This document shows, piece after piece, positions 18,510 through 28,157 of a stretch of 64,000 nt of DNA (position 1 is its first letter; each line of letters starts with the position of its first letter). This DNA is from Variovorax beijingensis (GTDB lineage: Bacteria; Pseudomonadota; Gammaproteobacteria; Burkholderiales; Burkholderiaceae_C). A model generated the notes under the pieces. That model searched no databases and was not told the origin of the DNA. It was given only the letters and a program-made list of their open reading frames with translations. Made by a program: the position numbers and the translations under genes. The DNA is taken from the NCBI RefSeq assembly GCF_007828835.1, contig NZ_VIVL01000002.1, positions 248,001 to 312,000 of the forward strand. The letters run 5' to 3'.

Positions 18510-20639
18510 ATGAAGCCTGCACTTTCCGCTACCGCCACTGCCGCCGTCCGCCTGCTCCTGCTGGGAGTTCCGCTCGCCGCGGCGGCGCAGCAGGCCGACC
18601 GCGGCAGCCTGCCCGAAGTCACCGTCTCCACGCCGCGCGGCGAGGTTGCGCCGTTCAACGTGCCTGGCTCGGTGGACCGGGTCGATGGCGCCGAGATGCG
18701 CGACAGCCGGCTGCAGGTCAATCTTTCCGAAAGCCTGGGCGGCGTTCCGGGCCTGCAGGTGCAGAACCGCATGAACTATGCGCAGGACCTGCAGCTGTCG
18801 ATCCGCGGCTTCGGCGCGCGTTCCACCTTCGGCGTGCGCGGCGTGCGGCTGTATGTCGACGGCATTCCCGCCACGCTGCCCGACGGCCAGGGCCAGACCT
18901 CCAACATCGACATCGGCTCGCTCGACCGCATCGAGATACTGCGGGGGCCGTTCTCGGCGCTCTACGGCAACTCGTCGGGCGGCGTGCTGCAGGCCTTCAC
19001 CGCGTCGGGCGAGGGTGCGCCGCGGCTTTCGTACTCGGCGGCCGGAGGGAGCTTCGGCACCTGGCGCCAGTCGTTGCAGGCCAGCGGGTCGCAGGGCGCA
19101 GTCGACTACCTGCTGAACGCGAGCCGCTTCCAGACCGACGGCTGGCGCGAGCACAGTGCGGCACGGCGCGACATTGCGAACGGCAAGCTCGGCATCGCGC
19201 TGGACAACGGCGACAAACTCACGCTGGTGCTCAACAGCGTGCGCATCAGCGCGCAGGATCCGCTGGGTCTCACGGCCGGGCAGTACGCGCTGGCGCCGCG
19301 CAGCGCACCGCTCGCCACCCAGTTCGACACCCGCAAGACCGTGGAGCAGACCCAGGCCGGCCTGCTCTATGAACGGCGCATCGATGCCGCGCAGTCGCTG
19401 CGGCTCATGGTCTACGGCGGCGAGCGCAAGACCGTGCAGTACCAGTCGATTCCGCCGTCGGCGCAACAGAACCCGCTGCATGCGGGCGGCGTGATCGACC
19501 TCACGCGCCAGTACGGCGGGCTCGATCTGCGCTGGACCGCCGCGCTGCAACTGGCCGACCGGCCGCTCGAACTGGTGGCGGGCCTGGGCTACGACAGCCT
19601 GCGCGAACAGCGCCGCGGCTACGAGAACTACCTCGGCCGCGTGGCTTCGCCCGTGCTGGGCGTGCAGGGGCGACTGCGGCGCAGCGAACGCAACGAGGTC
19701 TGGAATCTCGACCCTTACGCGCAGGCCACCTGGCGCCTCGCGGAGCAATGGACGCTCGAGGCCGGCGTGCGCCGCAGCAGCGTGCACTTCGATTCGCAGG
19801 ACCGCTACATCGTGGGCGCCAACCGCGACGACAGCGGCAGCGCGCGCTACAGCAAGACGTTGCCCGTGGCCTCGCTGCGCTACCAGGCCACGCCCGATCT
19901 CGCGCTGTATGGCTCGATCGGCCGGGGCTTCGAGACGCCGACGCTCAACGAGTTGTCGTATCGAGCGGGCGGCGCCAGCGGGCTCAACTTCGCGCTGCGG
20001 CCCTCGGTCAACGACAGCATCGAGCTGGGCGCGAAGGCAAGGCTGGGCGGAGGGCTGCTGACGGCCGCGCTGTTCCAGACCCGCACGCGCGACGAGATCG
20101 TGACCGACACCAACATCGGCGGCCGCGCCACTTTCCAGAACGCGGGCCGCACGCGGCGCAACGGCTTCGAACTGGCCTGGCAGCACGAGACGGCCAGCCA
20201 CTGGCGCACCCAGCTGGCCTACACCTGGCTTGACGCGCGCTACCGTGATGCCTTCTGCTCGCCGTCGCCCTGCGCGGCATCCAACACGGTGGCGGCGGGC
20301 AACCGCATTCCGGGCATCGCGCGGCAATCGCTCTTCGCATCGCTGGGCTGGGTGCCGCCCGAAGGCTGGCGCGCCGGTGTCGAGATGCGCGCGCTCGGGC
20401 GCATGCAGGCCAACGACGCCAACACCGACAGCGCGCCGGGCTATGCCGTCGCCGCGCTGTACGCCGGCTACCTGAAGAAGTGGGAGCGCTGGGAGTTCAA
20501 CGCCTTTGCGCGCGTCGACAACCTGTTCGACCGCCGCTACGTGGGTTCGCTGATCGTCAACGAGGGCAACGCGCGCTACTACGAGCCCGCGCCGGGCCGC
20601 AACTGGACGGTGGGCCTGAGCGGGGCCTACCGCTTCTGA
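18510..20639 (+). CDS. TonB-dependent outer-membrane receptor (FecA-like plug)
   Basis: This 709-residue receptor has a signal peptide (LLLLGVPLAAAAQQ), a Ton-box-like LPEVTVSTP and a plug with the sequence VDGIPATLPDGQGQTSN and RGPFSALYGNSSGG. That form of plug occurs in FecA-like and less-characterised transporters. The barrel ends with VGLSGAYRF, an aromatic outer-membrane signature. It lies 63 bases after the small membrane protein on the same strand, so it may belong to that operon. No Fur-like box is obvious before it. Its ligand cannot be read from sequence. Confidence 0.9.
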   Translation: MKPALSATATAAVRLLLLGVPLAAAAQQADRGSLPEVTVSTPRGEVAPFNVPGSVDRVDGAEMRDSRLQVNLSESLGGVPGLQVQNRMNYAQDLQLSIRGFGARSTFGVRGVRLYVDGIPATLPDGQGQTSNIDIGSLDRIEILRGPFSALYGNSSGGVLQAFTASGEGAPRLSYSAAGGSFGTWRQSLQASGSQGAVDYLLNASRFQTDGWREHSAARRDIANGKLGIALDNGDKLTLVLNSVRISAQDPLGLTAGQYALAPRSAPLATQFDTRKTVEQTQAGLLYERRIDAAQSLRLMVYGGERKTVQYQSIPPSAQQNPLHAGGVIDLTRQYGGLDLRWTAALQLADRPLELVAGLGYDSLREQRRGYENYLGRVASPVLGVQGRLRRSERNEVWNLDPYAQATWRLAEQWTLEAGVRRSSVHFDSQDRYIVGANRDDSGSARYSKTLPVASLRYQATPDLALYGSIGRGFETPTLNELSYRAGGASGLNFALRPSVNDSIELGAKARLGGGLLTAALFQTRTRDEIVTDTNIGGRATFQNAGRTRRNGFELAWQHETASHWRTQLAYTWLDARYRDAFCSPSPCAASNTVAAGNRIPGIARQSLFASLGWVPPEGWRAGVEMRALGRMQANDANTDSAPGYAVAALYAGYLKKWERWEFNAFARVDNLFDRRYVGSLIVNEGNARYYEPAPGRNWTVGLSGAYRF

Positions 20640-20642
20640 GGC

Positions 20643-21947
20643 TCAGACGCCGCCGTCCGTCATGCGGTACCAGCCGATCACGGCCGACACATAGAGGCGG
20701 CGCAGGCCATAGAGCGGGAATGGCCGCATCTCCGAGGGCCGCACCGGCAGCGCCCTCCTGTCGCCCGTGGCGATGTACTGCGCCAGGGCCTGGCCCATGC
20801 GCGTCTGCAGGCCGACCCCGCGGCCCTGGCAGCCGATGTCGATCAAGAGGCCCGGCGCGGGCTCGTGCAGGTGCGGCAGGTAGTCGCGCGTGATCGCGAC
20901 ATGGCCGCACCAGCGGTAGGCAATGGGCACGCCCGCCGCCTGCGGGAACAGCTTGGCAATCACGTGCTCCAGGTGCGACCAGTCGCCCGGCTGGCCGGCA
21001 TCGGGCTCGCGGAAGGTGCCGCGCCCGCCCATCAGCAGGCGGCCGGCGTGGTCCAGGCGGTAATAGAGCAGCAGGTTGCGCGCATCGGAGGAGACGTGGC
21101 CTTCGGGCAGCACGGTCTTGCGTATTGCCTCGGGCAGCGGCTCGGTCGCGACCTGGAACGAGTTCGCATTGATGATGGTCTTGCGCAGGCCGGGCCACAG
21201 GCCGTCGGTGTAGCCGTTGGTGCACATCACCACGCGCTCGGCCGTCACGCGCGGGCCGCGTGCGGTGGCGGCCTGCCACTTGCCGTGGGCCTGGGTGAGC
21301 TGCGTCACGGGCGTGCCGGTGTGGATGACCACGCCGGCCGCCTGCGCCGCGCGCGCCAGTTCGCGCGCGTAGCTCAGCGGCTGCACGCCGCCGCCGCGCG
21401 GATCGAGCCAGCCGCCGAAGTACTTGTCGGTGCCCAGCAGGCGCGCGGTTTCGTTGCGGTCGAGCTGGCGCGCGGCCACGCCCTGCATCTGCCAGTCGCG
21501 CGCGCGGCGCTCGGCCAGTTGCACGGCGGCCGGCGTGTGCGCGCCCTGGATCCAGCCCTGGCGCGCGCGGGGCACGTCCATGCCGTGCTTGTCGATCAGG
21601 TCGAACACCGCGTCGGCCGTGCCCTTGGCAAAGTCGACCAGGCGCTGGCCTTCGTCGGAGCCGAACATGCGCAGCAGTTCGCTCGGGTCGTGCTTGAGGC
21701 CCGGGATGACCTGGCCGCCGTTGCGGCCCGAGCCGCCGAAACCGATCTCCTTCGCTTCGAGCACCACCACGCGCACGCCGCGCTCGGCCAGATGCAGCGC
21801 CGTGCTGAGGCCGCAATAGCCGGCGCCGACCACGATCACGTCGGCCTGCGCGTCGGTGTCCAGCGGCGCGGTTGCCGGTGCGGGCACCGCGGTGGCGGCC
21901 CAGAGCGATGGGGCGAGCGGAAAGAATTCCTGCGGCGCGTTCGGCAT
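20643..21947 (-). CDS. FAD-dependent oxidoreductase of the DAO/PuuB family
   Basis: This 434-residue amine or amino acid oxidase carries the FAD dinucleotide motif VIVVGAGYCGLS (GxGxxG at residues 41-46), then the flavin-contact segment GFGGSGRNGGQV that is typical of gamma-glutamylputrescine oxidase-like proteins. The C-terminal half contains YRWCGHVAITRDYLPH and GCQGRGVGL, also typical. It is the last gene of an operon with a polar amino acid ABC transporter and a PuuR-like regulator, so it probably oxidises the imported amine or amino acid. The convergent receptor ends only three bases away, leaving no space for a separate terminator. Confidence 0.88.
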   Translation of the reverse strand: MPNAPQEFFPLAPSLWAATAVPAPATAPLDTDAQADVIVVGAGYCGLSTALHLAERGVRVVVLEAKEIGFGGSGRNGGQVIPGLKHDPSELLRMFGSDEGQRLVDFAKGTADAVFDLIDKHGMDVPRARQGWIQGAHTPAAVQLAERRARDWQMQGVAARQLDRNETARLLGTDKYFGGWLDPRGGGVQPLSYARELARAAQAAGVVIHTGTPVTQLTQAHGKWQAATARGPRVTAERVVMCTNGYTDGLWPGLRKTIINANSFQVATEPLPEAIRKTVLPEGHVSSDARNLLLYYRLDHAGRLLMGGRGTFREPDAGQPGDWSHLEHVIAKLFPQAAGVPIAYRWCGHVAITRDYLPHLHEPAPGLLIDIGCQGRGVGLQTRMGQALAQYIATGDRRALPVRPSEMRPFPLYGLRRLYVSAVIGWYRMTDGGV

Positions 21948-21960
21948 GAATGAAGGCCCT

Positions 21961-22692
21961 TCAGAGCGGATGGAGCACGCGGCGCAGGAAGTCCTGCGTG
22001 CGCGGGTTCCGCGGGTTGTTGAGCAGCTCGGCGGCAGGGCCCTGTTCGACGATCACGCCGCCGTCGATGAAGATCACGCGGTCGGCCACTTCGCGCGCGA
22101 ACTGCATCTCGTGCGTGACCACCACCATCGTCATGCCGGTGCCGGCGAGCTTGCGCATCACCTGCAGCACGTCGCCGACGAGTTCGGGGTCGAGGGCCGA
22201 GGTGGGCTCGTCGAACAGGATGGCCTTGGGGCGCATCGCCAGCGCGCGCGCAATGGCCACGCGCTGCTGCTGCCCGCCCGAGAGTTCCGGCGGATGCGCC
22301 CCGGCCTTGTCGGCCAGGCCGACGCTCGCGAGCAGCTCCTTCGCATGCTCGATGGCAGCGGCGCGGTCTTCGCCCTTCACGTACACAGGCCCTTCGATCA
22401 CGTTCTCGAGCACCGTGCGGTGCGGGAACAGGTTGAAGCGCTGGAACACCATGGCCACTTCGGCGCGGATCGCCTTGATTGACGCATGGCGGTTGTCCAC
22501 GCGCCGGCCATCGATGTCGACGCTGCCGCCCGAGTAGCTCTCGAGCCCGTTGATGCAGCGCAGGATGGTCGACTTGCCCGAACCCGAAGGCCCGACGATG
22601 CAGACCACTTCGCCCTGCGAGATCGAGGCGTCGATGCCCTTGAGCACATGGTGGCTGCCGAAGGATTTCTGCAGGCCGCGGATCTCGATCAT
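21961..22692 (-). CDS. Polar amino acid/amine ABC transporter ATP-binding protein
   Basis: This 243-residue ATPase resembles GlnQ/HisP. Walker A is GPSGSGKST, the signature [14 protein letters not shown] and Walker [14 protein letters not shown]. The true start is ATG 22692, overlapping the permease stop; the open frame upstream belongs to a different frame of the permease region. It energises uptake through the adjacent permease. Directly downstream is the FAD oxidase, 13 bases away. Confidence 0.95.
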   Translation of the reverse strand: MIEIRGLQKSFGSHHVLKGIDASISQGEVVCIVGPSGSGKSTILRCINGLESYSGGSVDIDGRRVDNRHASIKAIRAEVAMVFQRFNLFPHRTVLENVIEGPVYVKGEDRAAAIEHAKELLASVGLADKAGAHPPELSGGQQQRVAIARALAMRPKAILFDEPTSALDPELVGDVLQVMRKLAGTGMTMVVVTHEMQFAREVADRVIFIDGGVIVEQGPAAELLNNPRNPRTQDFLRRVLHPL

Positions 22693-23339
22693 TTCCTGCC
22701 CCGCTTCTCGAAGTGGCGCACCAGCAGGATGAGCGGCACGCACATGATGAGGTAGAGCAGCGCCACCAGCGAGAACACGGTGGCGTTCTGGAAGGTGGAA
22801 GTGGCGATCAGCTTGCCCTGCAGCGCGAGCTCGGCCACGGTGATGGTCGAGGCCTGCGACGAGTCCTTGAGCATCATGATCATGATGTTGCCGTAGGAGG
22901 GCAGCGTGATGCGGAAGGCCTGCGGCAGCACCACGCGCCGCATCGTGAGCCGCCAGCTCATGCCCATGGCCTGTGCCGCCTCCACCTGGCCGTGGTCCAC
23001 GGCTTCGATGCCGGCGCGGAAGTTCTCCGACTGGTAGGCCGAGTAGGCGATGCCCAAACCCAGGATGCCCGCCTGCAGCGCCGTCAGCGAGAGGCCGAAG
23101 TCGGGCATCACGAAGTAGATGAAGAACAGCAGCACGATGATCGGAATGCCGCGCAGCAGGTTGATCACGCCCGCGCTGATCTTTGCGAGCAGCGGAATAC
23201 CCGAGACCCGCATCGCTGCCCAGACCAGGCCGAGCAGCGTGGAGATCACCAGCGAGCCCAGCGTCACCAGCACCGTGAGCTTGGCGCCCTGGAGCAGGAT
23301 CGGCAGGAACTCCCAGACGTTGTGCAGGAAGGTGCTCAT
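22689..23339 (-). CDS. Polar amino acid/amine ABC transporter permease
   Basis: This 216-residue inner-membrane protein of the HisMQ/GlnP family has about five membrane helices. The EAA loop reads [25 protein letters not shown] and contacts the ATPase. Only one permease gene is present, so a homodimeric channel is likely. Its stop codon overlaps the start of the ATPase gene. Confidence 0.94.
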   Translation of the reverse strand: MSTFLHNVWEFLPILLQGAKLTVLVTLGSLVISTLLGLVWAAMRVSGIPLLAKISAGVINLLRGIPIIVLLFFIYFVMPDFGLSLTALQAGILGLGIAYSAYQSENFRAGIEAVDHGQVEAAQAMGMSWRLTMRRVVLPQAFRITLPSYGNIMIMMLKDSSQASTITVAELALQGKLIATSTFQNATVFSLVALLYLIMCVPLILLVRHFEKRGRK

Positions 23340-23378
23340 GGGCAGGGTCTGTCAGAGGGCAGGCAATGCAAGTGCCGC

Positions 23379-24140
23379 TCAGCTGTTGAGGCCCCACTTC
23401 TTGAGGATCGCGTCGATGCTGCCGTCGGCCTTGAGCTTGGTGAGCGCCGCATTCACCTTGCCCATGGTTTCGGTGTCGCCCTTGCGCGTGGCAATGCCGA
23501 TGCTGTTGACCATCGTCGGCTGGTAGGTCGTCACCAGGCGCAGGTTCGGGAACACGTTCTTGGAGATCGCGTAGGCGGCAATCGGCGAGTCGAGCACGCC
23601 CGCGTCGATGCGCCCGGCATTGGCGTCGCGCATCAGGTCGGCGGTGGTGTCGTAGAGCTTGACCTCGCTGAAGATGCCGAGTTTCTGCAGCGGCTCGACA
23701 AAGGCCGTGCCCACCTGCACGCCCATGCGCTTGCCCTTGAACTCGGCGAAGCTGCGGTAGGCGGTGGTGTCCTTCACCGGCACCACGATGCCTTCGCCGT
23801 AGCTGTAGATCGGCTGCGAGAAGTCCACCACCTCCTGGCGCACCGGCGTGATGAACATCGCGGCCGAGATCAGGTCGATGCGCTTGGACGTGAGCGAGCC
23901 GATCAGCGCCGAGAACTGCATCGGCTCGATCTGCACCTCGAAGCCCGAGGTCTTGCCGACGGCCTTGACGATGTCCGCCATGATGCCGTCGATGGTGTTG
24001 GTCTTGGTGTCGAGAAAAGTGAACGGATTGCCGGTGGGCGTGGACCCCACCTTGAGCACCGTCTGGGCCGAGGCCTGGCCGCCGAAGGCCAGGGTGAACG
24101 TGGCCAGCACGAAGGCTGCGAGGGAAGAAGCGATTTTCAT
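23379..24140 (-). CDS. Polar amino acid/amine ABC transporter substrate-binding protein
   Basis: This is a 253-residue periplasmic binding protein of the SBP_bac_3 family. It has a signal peptide ([19 protein letters not shown]) followed by the ligand-binding lobes. Segments such as [32 protein letters not shown] and DAGVLDSP are the family's hallmarks. The ribosome site AGAGGA precedes ATG 24140. The ligand is unknown; the associated oxidase and regulator suggest an amine or amino acid. Confidence 0.93.
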   Translation of the reverse strand: MKIASSLAAFVLATFTLAFGGQASAQTVLKVGSTPTGNPFTFLDTKTNTIDGIMADIVKAVGKTSGFEVQIEPMQFSALIGSLTSKRIDLISAAMFITPVRQEVVDFSQPIYSYGEGIVVPVKDTTAYRSFAEFKGKRMGVQVGTAFVEPLQKLGIFSEVKLYDTTADLMRDANAGRIDAGVLDSPIAAYAISKNVFPNLRLVTTYQPTMVNSIGIATRKGDTETMGKVNAALTKLKADGSIDAILKKWGLNS

Positions 24141-24170
24141 GGTGGGTTCCTCTTCAAAAAAAGATCGGGC

Positions 24171-24818
24171 CTATGCGGGTGAATGGGTGATCGCCCAAAG
24201 GACGGTGGTGGGTGTGGTGCCGGGGTTGCGCCAGCGGCGCGGCATGCCCCCGTCGTAGCAAAAACTGTCGCCGGCCTTCAGCTTGAGCAGGCGCTCGCGC
24301 ACGAAGAGTTCGAGCTGCCCCTCGATGACGTAGCCGACCTGTTCGCCCTTGCGCGTGAAGAACAGGTCGTCGCCCGTGGAGCCGCCCGGATCGATCACCG
24401 CCCGGTACATCTCGACGCCACCCGCGGCGGCGGGCGGCGTGAGGTTTTCCTTGTGGATGCCCTTGTCGCCAAGGTCGATGCGCTTGTGCGTGCCGGCGCG
24501 CGCCACCGCGCCTTCGGCCTCGCCCTCGCTGTACTGGGTGTTGCGCACCAGGGTTTCGATGGGCAACTGCAGTTCCTGCGCCAGCGCGCCGAGCGTGCGG
24601 ATGGAGATGGAGCGGTGCCCGCGTTCGAGCTGGCTCAGCAGGCTGACCGAAATTCCGCAGGCCTGCGCCACCTGCTGCAGCGAGCGGCCGAGGGCCTGGC
24701 GCCTTCTGCGCAGTTGCTCCCCGAGCCAGAGGTCGATGACCGAATGGATGCGCTGTGCCCGGCCGGCATCGGGGGCCGGAATGGGGGCGGGAGGCGGACG
24801 AACCGGCAATTGCGACAC
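24171..24818 (-). CDS. XRE-cupin transcriptional regulator (PuuR-like)
   Basis: This 215-residue regulator has an N-terminal helix-turn-helix (about residues 35-90, with LQQVAQACGISVSLLSQLERG) and a C-terminal cupin (about 135-210, with GEQVGYVIEGQLELFVRE). This is the form of PuuR and related amine/amino acid pathway repressors. The start is GTG 24818 with an AAAGG ribosome site five bases before it. It is the first gene of the transporter-oxidase operon, and paired repeats lie just before it, so it probably controls its own operon. Confidence 0.9.
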   Translation of the reverse strand: MSQLPVRPPPAPIPAPDAGRAQRIHSVIDLWLGEQLRRRRQALGRSLQQVAQACGISVSLLSQLERGHRSISIRTLGALAQELQLPIETLVRNTQYSEGEAEGAVARAGTHKRIDLGDKGIHKENLTPPAAAGGVEMYRAVIDPGGSTGDDLFFTRKGEQVGYVIEGQLELFVRERLLKLKAGDSFCYDGGMPRRWRNPGTTPTTVLWAITHSPA

Positions 24819-24827
24819 CAGAGCCTT

Positions 24828-24862
24828 TGTAAAATTTTCACAAGACGCTCAAGTTTTACACA
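24828..24862 (-). promoter_or_regulatory. Putative operator of the PuuR-like regulator
   Basis: The stretch contains TGTAAAATTTTCACA, a near-perfect palindrome, and a second half-site TTTTACACA 11 bases later. Both share the TTTTxACA unit. It lies 10 bases before the regulator's start codon, so it is well placed for autorepression of the operon. Confidence 0.5.
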
Positions 24863-24907
24863 CAACGCCGCGCACCGCCAGCAAATTCGGCGGGGGTATT
24901 CCAGAAG

Positions 24908-24938
24908 CGCAAATGCCGGCGCGAGGCCGGCATTTGCG
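24908..24938 (-). terminator. Strong hairpin after metK, possible terminator
   Basis: A perfect 13-base stem (CGCAAATGCCGGC with its complement) and a five-base loop lie 28 bases past the metK stop. No T run follows on either strand, so intrinsic termination is uncertain; it may protect the 3' end or act with Rho. Confidence 0.45.
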
Positions 24939-24966
24939 TGGGAGGAGGGCGGAAAGCCCCGGGGAA

Positions 24967-26148
24967 TTACAGGCCGGCCGCAGCGCGCAGCGCAGCCGCC
25001 TGCGTGGTCGCTTCCCAGGTGAACTCGGGCTCCTCGCGGCCGAAGTGGCCGTAGGCGGCGGTCTTCTGGTAGATCGGGCGCAGCAGGTCGAGCATCTGGA
25101 TGATGCCCTTGGGACGCAGGTCGAAGAACTCGCGCACGAGTTCCGCGATCTTGCTGTCCGGGATCACGCCGGTGCCTTCGGTGTAGACCGTGATGTTCAT
25201 CGGCTGGGCCACGCCGATGGCGTACGCCACCTGGATCTGGCACTGGCGCGCGAGGCCCGCGGCCACGATGTTCTTGGCCACGTAGCGCGCGGCGTAGGCG
25301 GCCGAGCGGTCGACCTTCGACGGGTCCTTGCCCGAGAACGCGCCGCCGCCGTGCGGGCAGGCGCCGCCGTAGGTGTCGACGATGATCTTGCGGCCCGTGA
25401 GGCCGCAGTCGCCCTGCGGACCGCCGATGACGAAGCGCCCGGTCGGGTTGATCAGGTAGCGCGTGTCCTTGAGCCATTCCTTCGGCAGCACGGGCTTGAT
25501 GATCTCCTCGATGATGGCTTCGTTGAACGAGGCCTTCATCTTGGTGGGCGTTTCGCTCTGGTCGGGGCTGTGCTGGGTGGAGAGCACCACGGTGTCGATG
25601 CTGTGCGGCTTGCCGTCCACGTAGCGCATCGTGACCTGGCTCTTGGCGTCGGGCCGCAGGAAGGGCAGGCGGCCGTCCTTGCGCAGCTGGGCCTGGCGCT
25701 CGACGAGGCGGTGCGCGTAGTAAATGGGCGCGGGCATCAGCTCGGGCGTTTCGTCGCAGGCGTAGCCGAACATCAGGCCCTGGTCGCCGGCGCCGGTGTT
25801 CAGGTGGTCGTCGCTCGCGTGGTCCACGCCCTGGGCGATGTCGTTGGACTGCTTGTCGTAGCAGACCATCACGGCGCAGCCCTTGTAGTCGATGCCGTAG
25901 TCGGTGTTGTCGTAGCCGATGCGCTTGATGGTGTCGCGCGCGACCTGGATGTAGTCGACGTGGGCATTGGTCGTGATTTCGCCGGCGAGCACCACGAGGC
26001 CGGTGTTGGTCAGCGTTTCGGCGGCCACGCGGCTGCGCGGGTCCTGCTCGAAGATCGCGTCCAGGATGGCGTCCGAGATCTGGTCGGCGACCTTGTCGGG
26101 GTGGCCTTCGGAAACCGATTCGGACGTGAAGAGGAAGTCGTTCGCCAT
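24967..26148 (-). CDS. metK: S-adenosylmethionine synthetase
   Basis: This 393-residue enzyme makes S-adenosylmethionine from methionine and ATP. The N-terminus [15 protein letters not shown], the [12 protein letters not shown] signature and the glycine-rich GGGAFSGKD (ATP-binding loop) are diagnostic. ATG 26148 gives the family start; an AAGGAG ribosome site lies eleven bases upstream, and the longer open frame before it has no family match I recognise. It is divergent from the acyltransferase pair, a gene order I recall as usual for Burkholderiales. I saw no recognisable SAM riboswitch in its leader. Confidence 0.98.
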   Translation of the reverse strand: MANDFLFTSESVSEGHPDKVADQISDAILDAIFEQDPRSRVAAETLTNTGLVVLAGEITTNAHVDYIQVARDTIKRIGYDNTDYGIDYKGCAVMVCYDKQSNDIAQGVDHASDDHLNTGAGDQGLMFGYACDETPELMPAPIYYAHRLVERQAQLRKDGRLPFLRPDAKSQVTMRYVDGKPHSIDTVVLSTQHSPDQSETPTKMKASFNEAIIEEIIKPVLPKEWLKDTRYLINPTGRFVIGGPQGDCGLTGRKIIVDTYGGACPHGGGAFSGKDPSKVDRSAAYAARYVAKNIVAAGLARQCQIQVAYAIGVAQPMNITVYTEGTGVIPDSKIAELVREFFDLRPKGIIQMLDLLRPIYQKTAAYGHFGREEPEFTWEATTQAAALRAAAGL

Positions 26149-26364
26149 TTTGTTCAAAGCTCCTTGAAGTGATTTGGCGCGTTGCCAACTCTGCGGAGCC
26201 CTGGCGAACGCTTTAGCAGATGCCGACGAATCGGCGGGGCACAATCGCTTTTGCGCTTGTGTTTGTCGCCCTGCAAGTTGTTCCGTAACTCGGCGACAAT
26301 TTGCATTCTATTCGAGCCGCGCCAAATCGTGCGCGCGCGTCCTGGTTTTCACTCCCTGTTGCCT

Positions 26365-27261
26365 ATGGTCACCCTGTTCCGCCTGCTTGCCCGCGTACCG
26401 ATGCCCGTGATGCATCGACTCGGCGCACTGCTGGGCTGGATCGTCTGGTATTGCGCGCCCGACTACCGCCGCCGCTTCAAGGCCAATGCCGAGAGCGCCG
26501 GCTTCACCCCCGGGCAATACCGACCCGCCATCGCAGCCGCCGGCCAGATGGCCGCCGAGCTGCCTTGGCTCTGGCTGCGTCCGCAGGGCGAGAGCGTGCT
26601 GCGCCGCGTGGTGCGCTGGGAAGGCGTGGAGGCCTTCGAGGCCGCCATGCGGGAGAAGAAGGGCGTGATCCTCGTGGCGCCGCACCTGGGCAGCTGGGAG
26701 ATGTGCGGCCAGGCGATCGGCGAACGCTTTCTCGAGACCTTCGGGCCGATCACCGCGCTGTTCCGTCCCGCGCGCAAGAAGTGGATGGCCGAGCTCATCG
26801 CCGCCGGCTCGCGCGACCGGCCCGGCCTGCAGACTCTGCCCACCAACAACACCGGCGTGCGCGGCCTCATCCGCACGCTGCGCAGCGGCGGCTACACCGG
26901 CATCCTGCCCGACCAGGTGCCGCCGCTGGGGCAGGGGGTGTGGGCGCCCTTTCTCGGCCGGCCGGCCTACACCATGACGCTGCTGCCGCGGCTCGCGCAG
27001 CAAACCGGCGCCGCCTGCTTCCTGAGCGTGTGCGAAAGGCTGCCGCGCGGCGCGGGCTACGTGATCCGCTTCGAGCCGATCGTGGGTACGCCGCTCACCG
27101 ATCCGGCGGCGCCCATCGAGGCCGCGGCTGCCGCCATGAACGACGCCATCGGGCGCCTGATCCACAGCCTGCCGGGGCAGTACGTGTGGGACTACGCGCG
27201 CTACAAGGAGCCGCGCGGCGAAACCGCGGTGGCGGCCCAGCCCGGGGAGCAGGCACGATGA
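26365..27261 (+). CDS. LpxL/HtrB-family lipid A acyltransferase (first of two)
   Basis: This 298-residue inner-membrane acyltransferase probably adds a secondary acyl chain to lipid A. It has an N-terminal hydrophobic segment, the catalytic HxxxxE motif in PHLGSWEM, the GYTGILPDQVP segment and the C-terminal WDYARYK that resembles the HtrB ending. ATG 26365 is chosen as the family start; the frame is open further up but that part lies in the promoter region of metK. It overlaps a second copy of the family by ATGA. In Bordetella two adjacent LpxL enzymes act at different lipid A positions. Confidence 0.9.
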   Translation: MVTLFRLLARVPMPVMHRLGALLGWIVWYCAPDYRRRFKANAESAGFTPGQYRPAIAAAGQMAAELPWLWLRPQGESVLRRVVRWEGVEAFEAAMREKKGVILVAPHLGSWEMCGQAIGERFLETFGPITALFRPARKKWMAELIAAGSRDRPGLQTLPTNNTGVRGLIRTLRSGGYTGILPDQVPPLGQGVWAPFLGRPAYTMTLLPRLAQQTGAACFLSVCERLPRGAGYVIRFEPIVGTPLTDPAAPIEAAAAAMNDAIGRLIHSLPGQYVWDYARYKEPRGETAVAAQPGEQAR

Positions 27262-28142
27262 GTCTCGGTTCCCGCCTCGGCATCGCTTTCATGCGCGCGA
27301 TCGCGCCGCTGCCCCTGCCGCTGGTGCGCGGTTTCGGCGCGCTGCTCGGCCGGGTGCTGCACACCATCGCCTTGCCGCGGCGGCGCGTGGTCGACACCAA
27401 CCTGGCCGTGTGCTTTCCCGGCAAATCCGAAGCCGAACGCCGCCGCATCGCGCGCGAGACCTTCGTCTACGTGGCGCAGTCCTGGCTCGACCGCAGCTGG
27501 CTCTGGCATGCGCCCGAAAAGGTGGTGGCCCGCCGGCTCAAGGTGGTCGGCGCGGCGGCGGAGATCCGCGAGATTGCCGATGGCGACGAGCCGATGATCC
27601 TGTTTGCGCCGCATTTCTACGGCCTCGACGCGGCAGCCACTGCGCTGACCATGCACACGGCGCGGCCCTCGGCCACCATCTACACGACCCAGCGCGATCC
27701 GATGGTCGACGAATGGATCCGCGAAGGCCGCACGCGCTTCGGCAACGTCGCGGCGCTCAACCGCGTCGACGGCATCAAGCCGGTGCTCGCGGGCCTGCGC
27801 AAGGGCGGCCTCCTGTACCTGCTGCCCGACATGGACTTCGGCCGCGACCAGACGATCTTCGTGCCGTTCTACGGCGTGCAGGCGGCCACGGTGCCCTCGC
27901 TCTCGCGCTTCGCGCGGCTGGGCAAGGCGAAGGTGGTGCCGGTGATCGCGAAGCTCACGCCTGGCGGCTACGAGATCGAAGTGCGGCCGGCCTGGCAGAA
28001 CTTCCCGACCGACGACGTCGAGGCCGACACGGCGCTCATGAACCAGCGGCTGCAGGGTTACATCGACACGATGCCTTCGCAGTACTACTGGGTGCACCGC
28101 CGCTTCAAGACGCGGCCCGAAGGCGCGCCGCCGATCTACTGA
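27258..28142 (+). CDS. LpxL/HtrB-family lipid A acyltransferase (second of two)
   Basis: This 294-residue member of the same family is clearly diverged from its neighbour. The catalytic motif is HxxxxD in PHFYGLDA, followed by the conserved LLYLLPDMDFG segment and a C-terminal YYWVHRRFKTRP, a typical ending. It is translationally coupled to the first copy. The two probably have different acyl donor or position specificity. Its stop codon forms part of a hairpin shared with the convergent hydrolase gene. Confidence 0.9.
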   Translation: MSLGSRLGIAFMRAIAPLPLPLVRGFGALLGRVLHTIALPRRRVVDTNLAVCFPGKSEAERRRIARETFVYVAQSWLDRSWLWHAPEKVVARRLKVVGAAAEIREIADGDEPMILFAPHFYGLDAAATALTMHTARPSATIYTTQRDPMVDEWIREGRTRFGNVAALNRVDGIKPVLAGLRKGGLLYLLPDMDFGRDQTIFVPFYGVQAATVPSLSRFARLGKAKVVPVIAKLTPGGYEIEVRPAWQNFPTDDVEADTALMNQRLQGYIDTMPSQYYWVHRRFKTRPEGAPPIY

Positions 28143-28157
28143 AGCGGAGCCGCTTCA
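28140..28157. terminator. Short inverted repeat formed by two convergent stop codons
   Basis: TGAAGCGG, AG, CCGCTTCA. The first three bases are the stop of the acyltransferase and the last three are the stop of the hydrolase on the other strand. It can form a 7-base stem with a 4-base loop, but no T run follows, so its terminator role is only possible. Confidence 0.4.

Noticed and set aside
26149..26244. N-terminal extension of metK or a riboswitch in its leader
   Set aside because: The extension is not part of the known protein family and the AAGGAG site belongs to ATG 26148. I could not match the leader to any SAM riboswitch class by eye.
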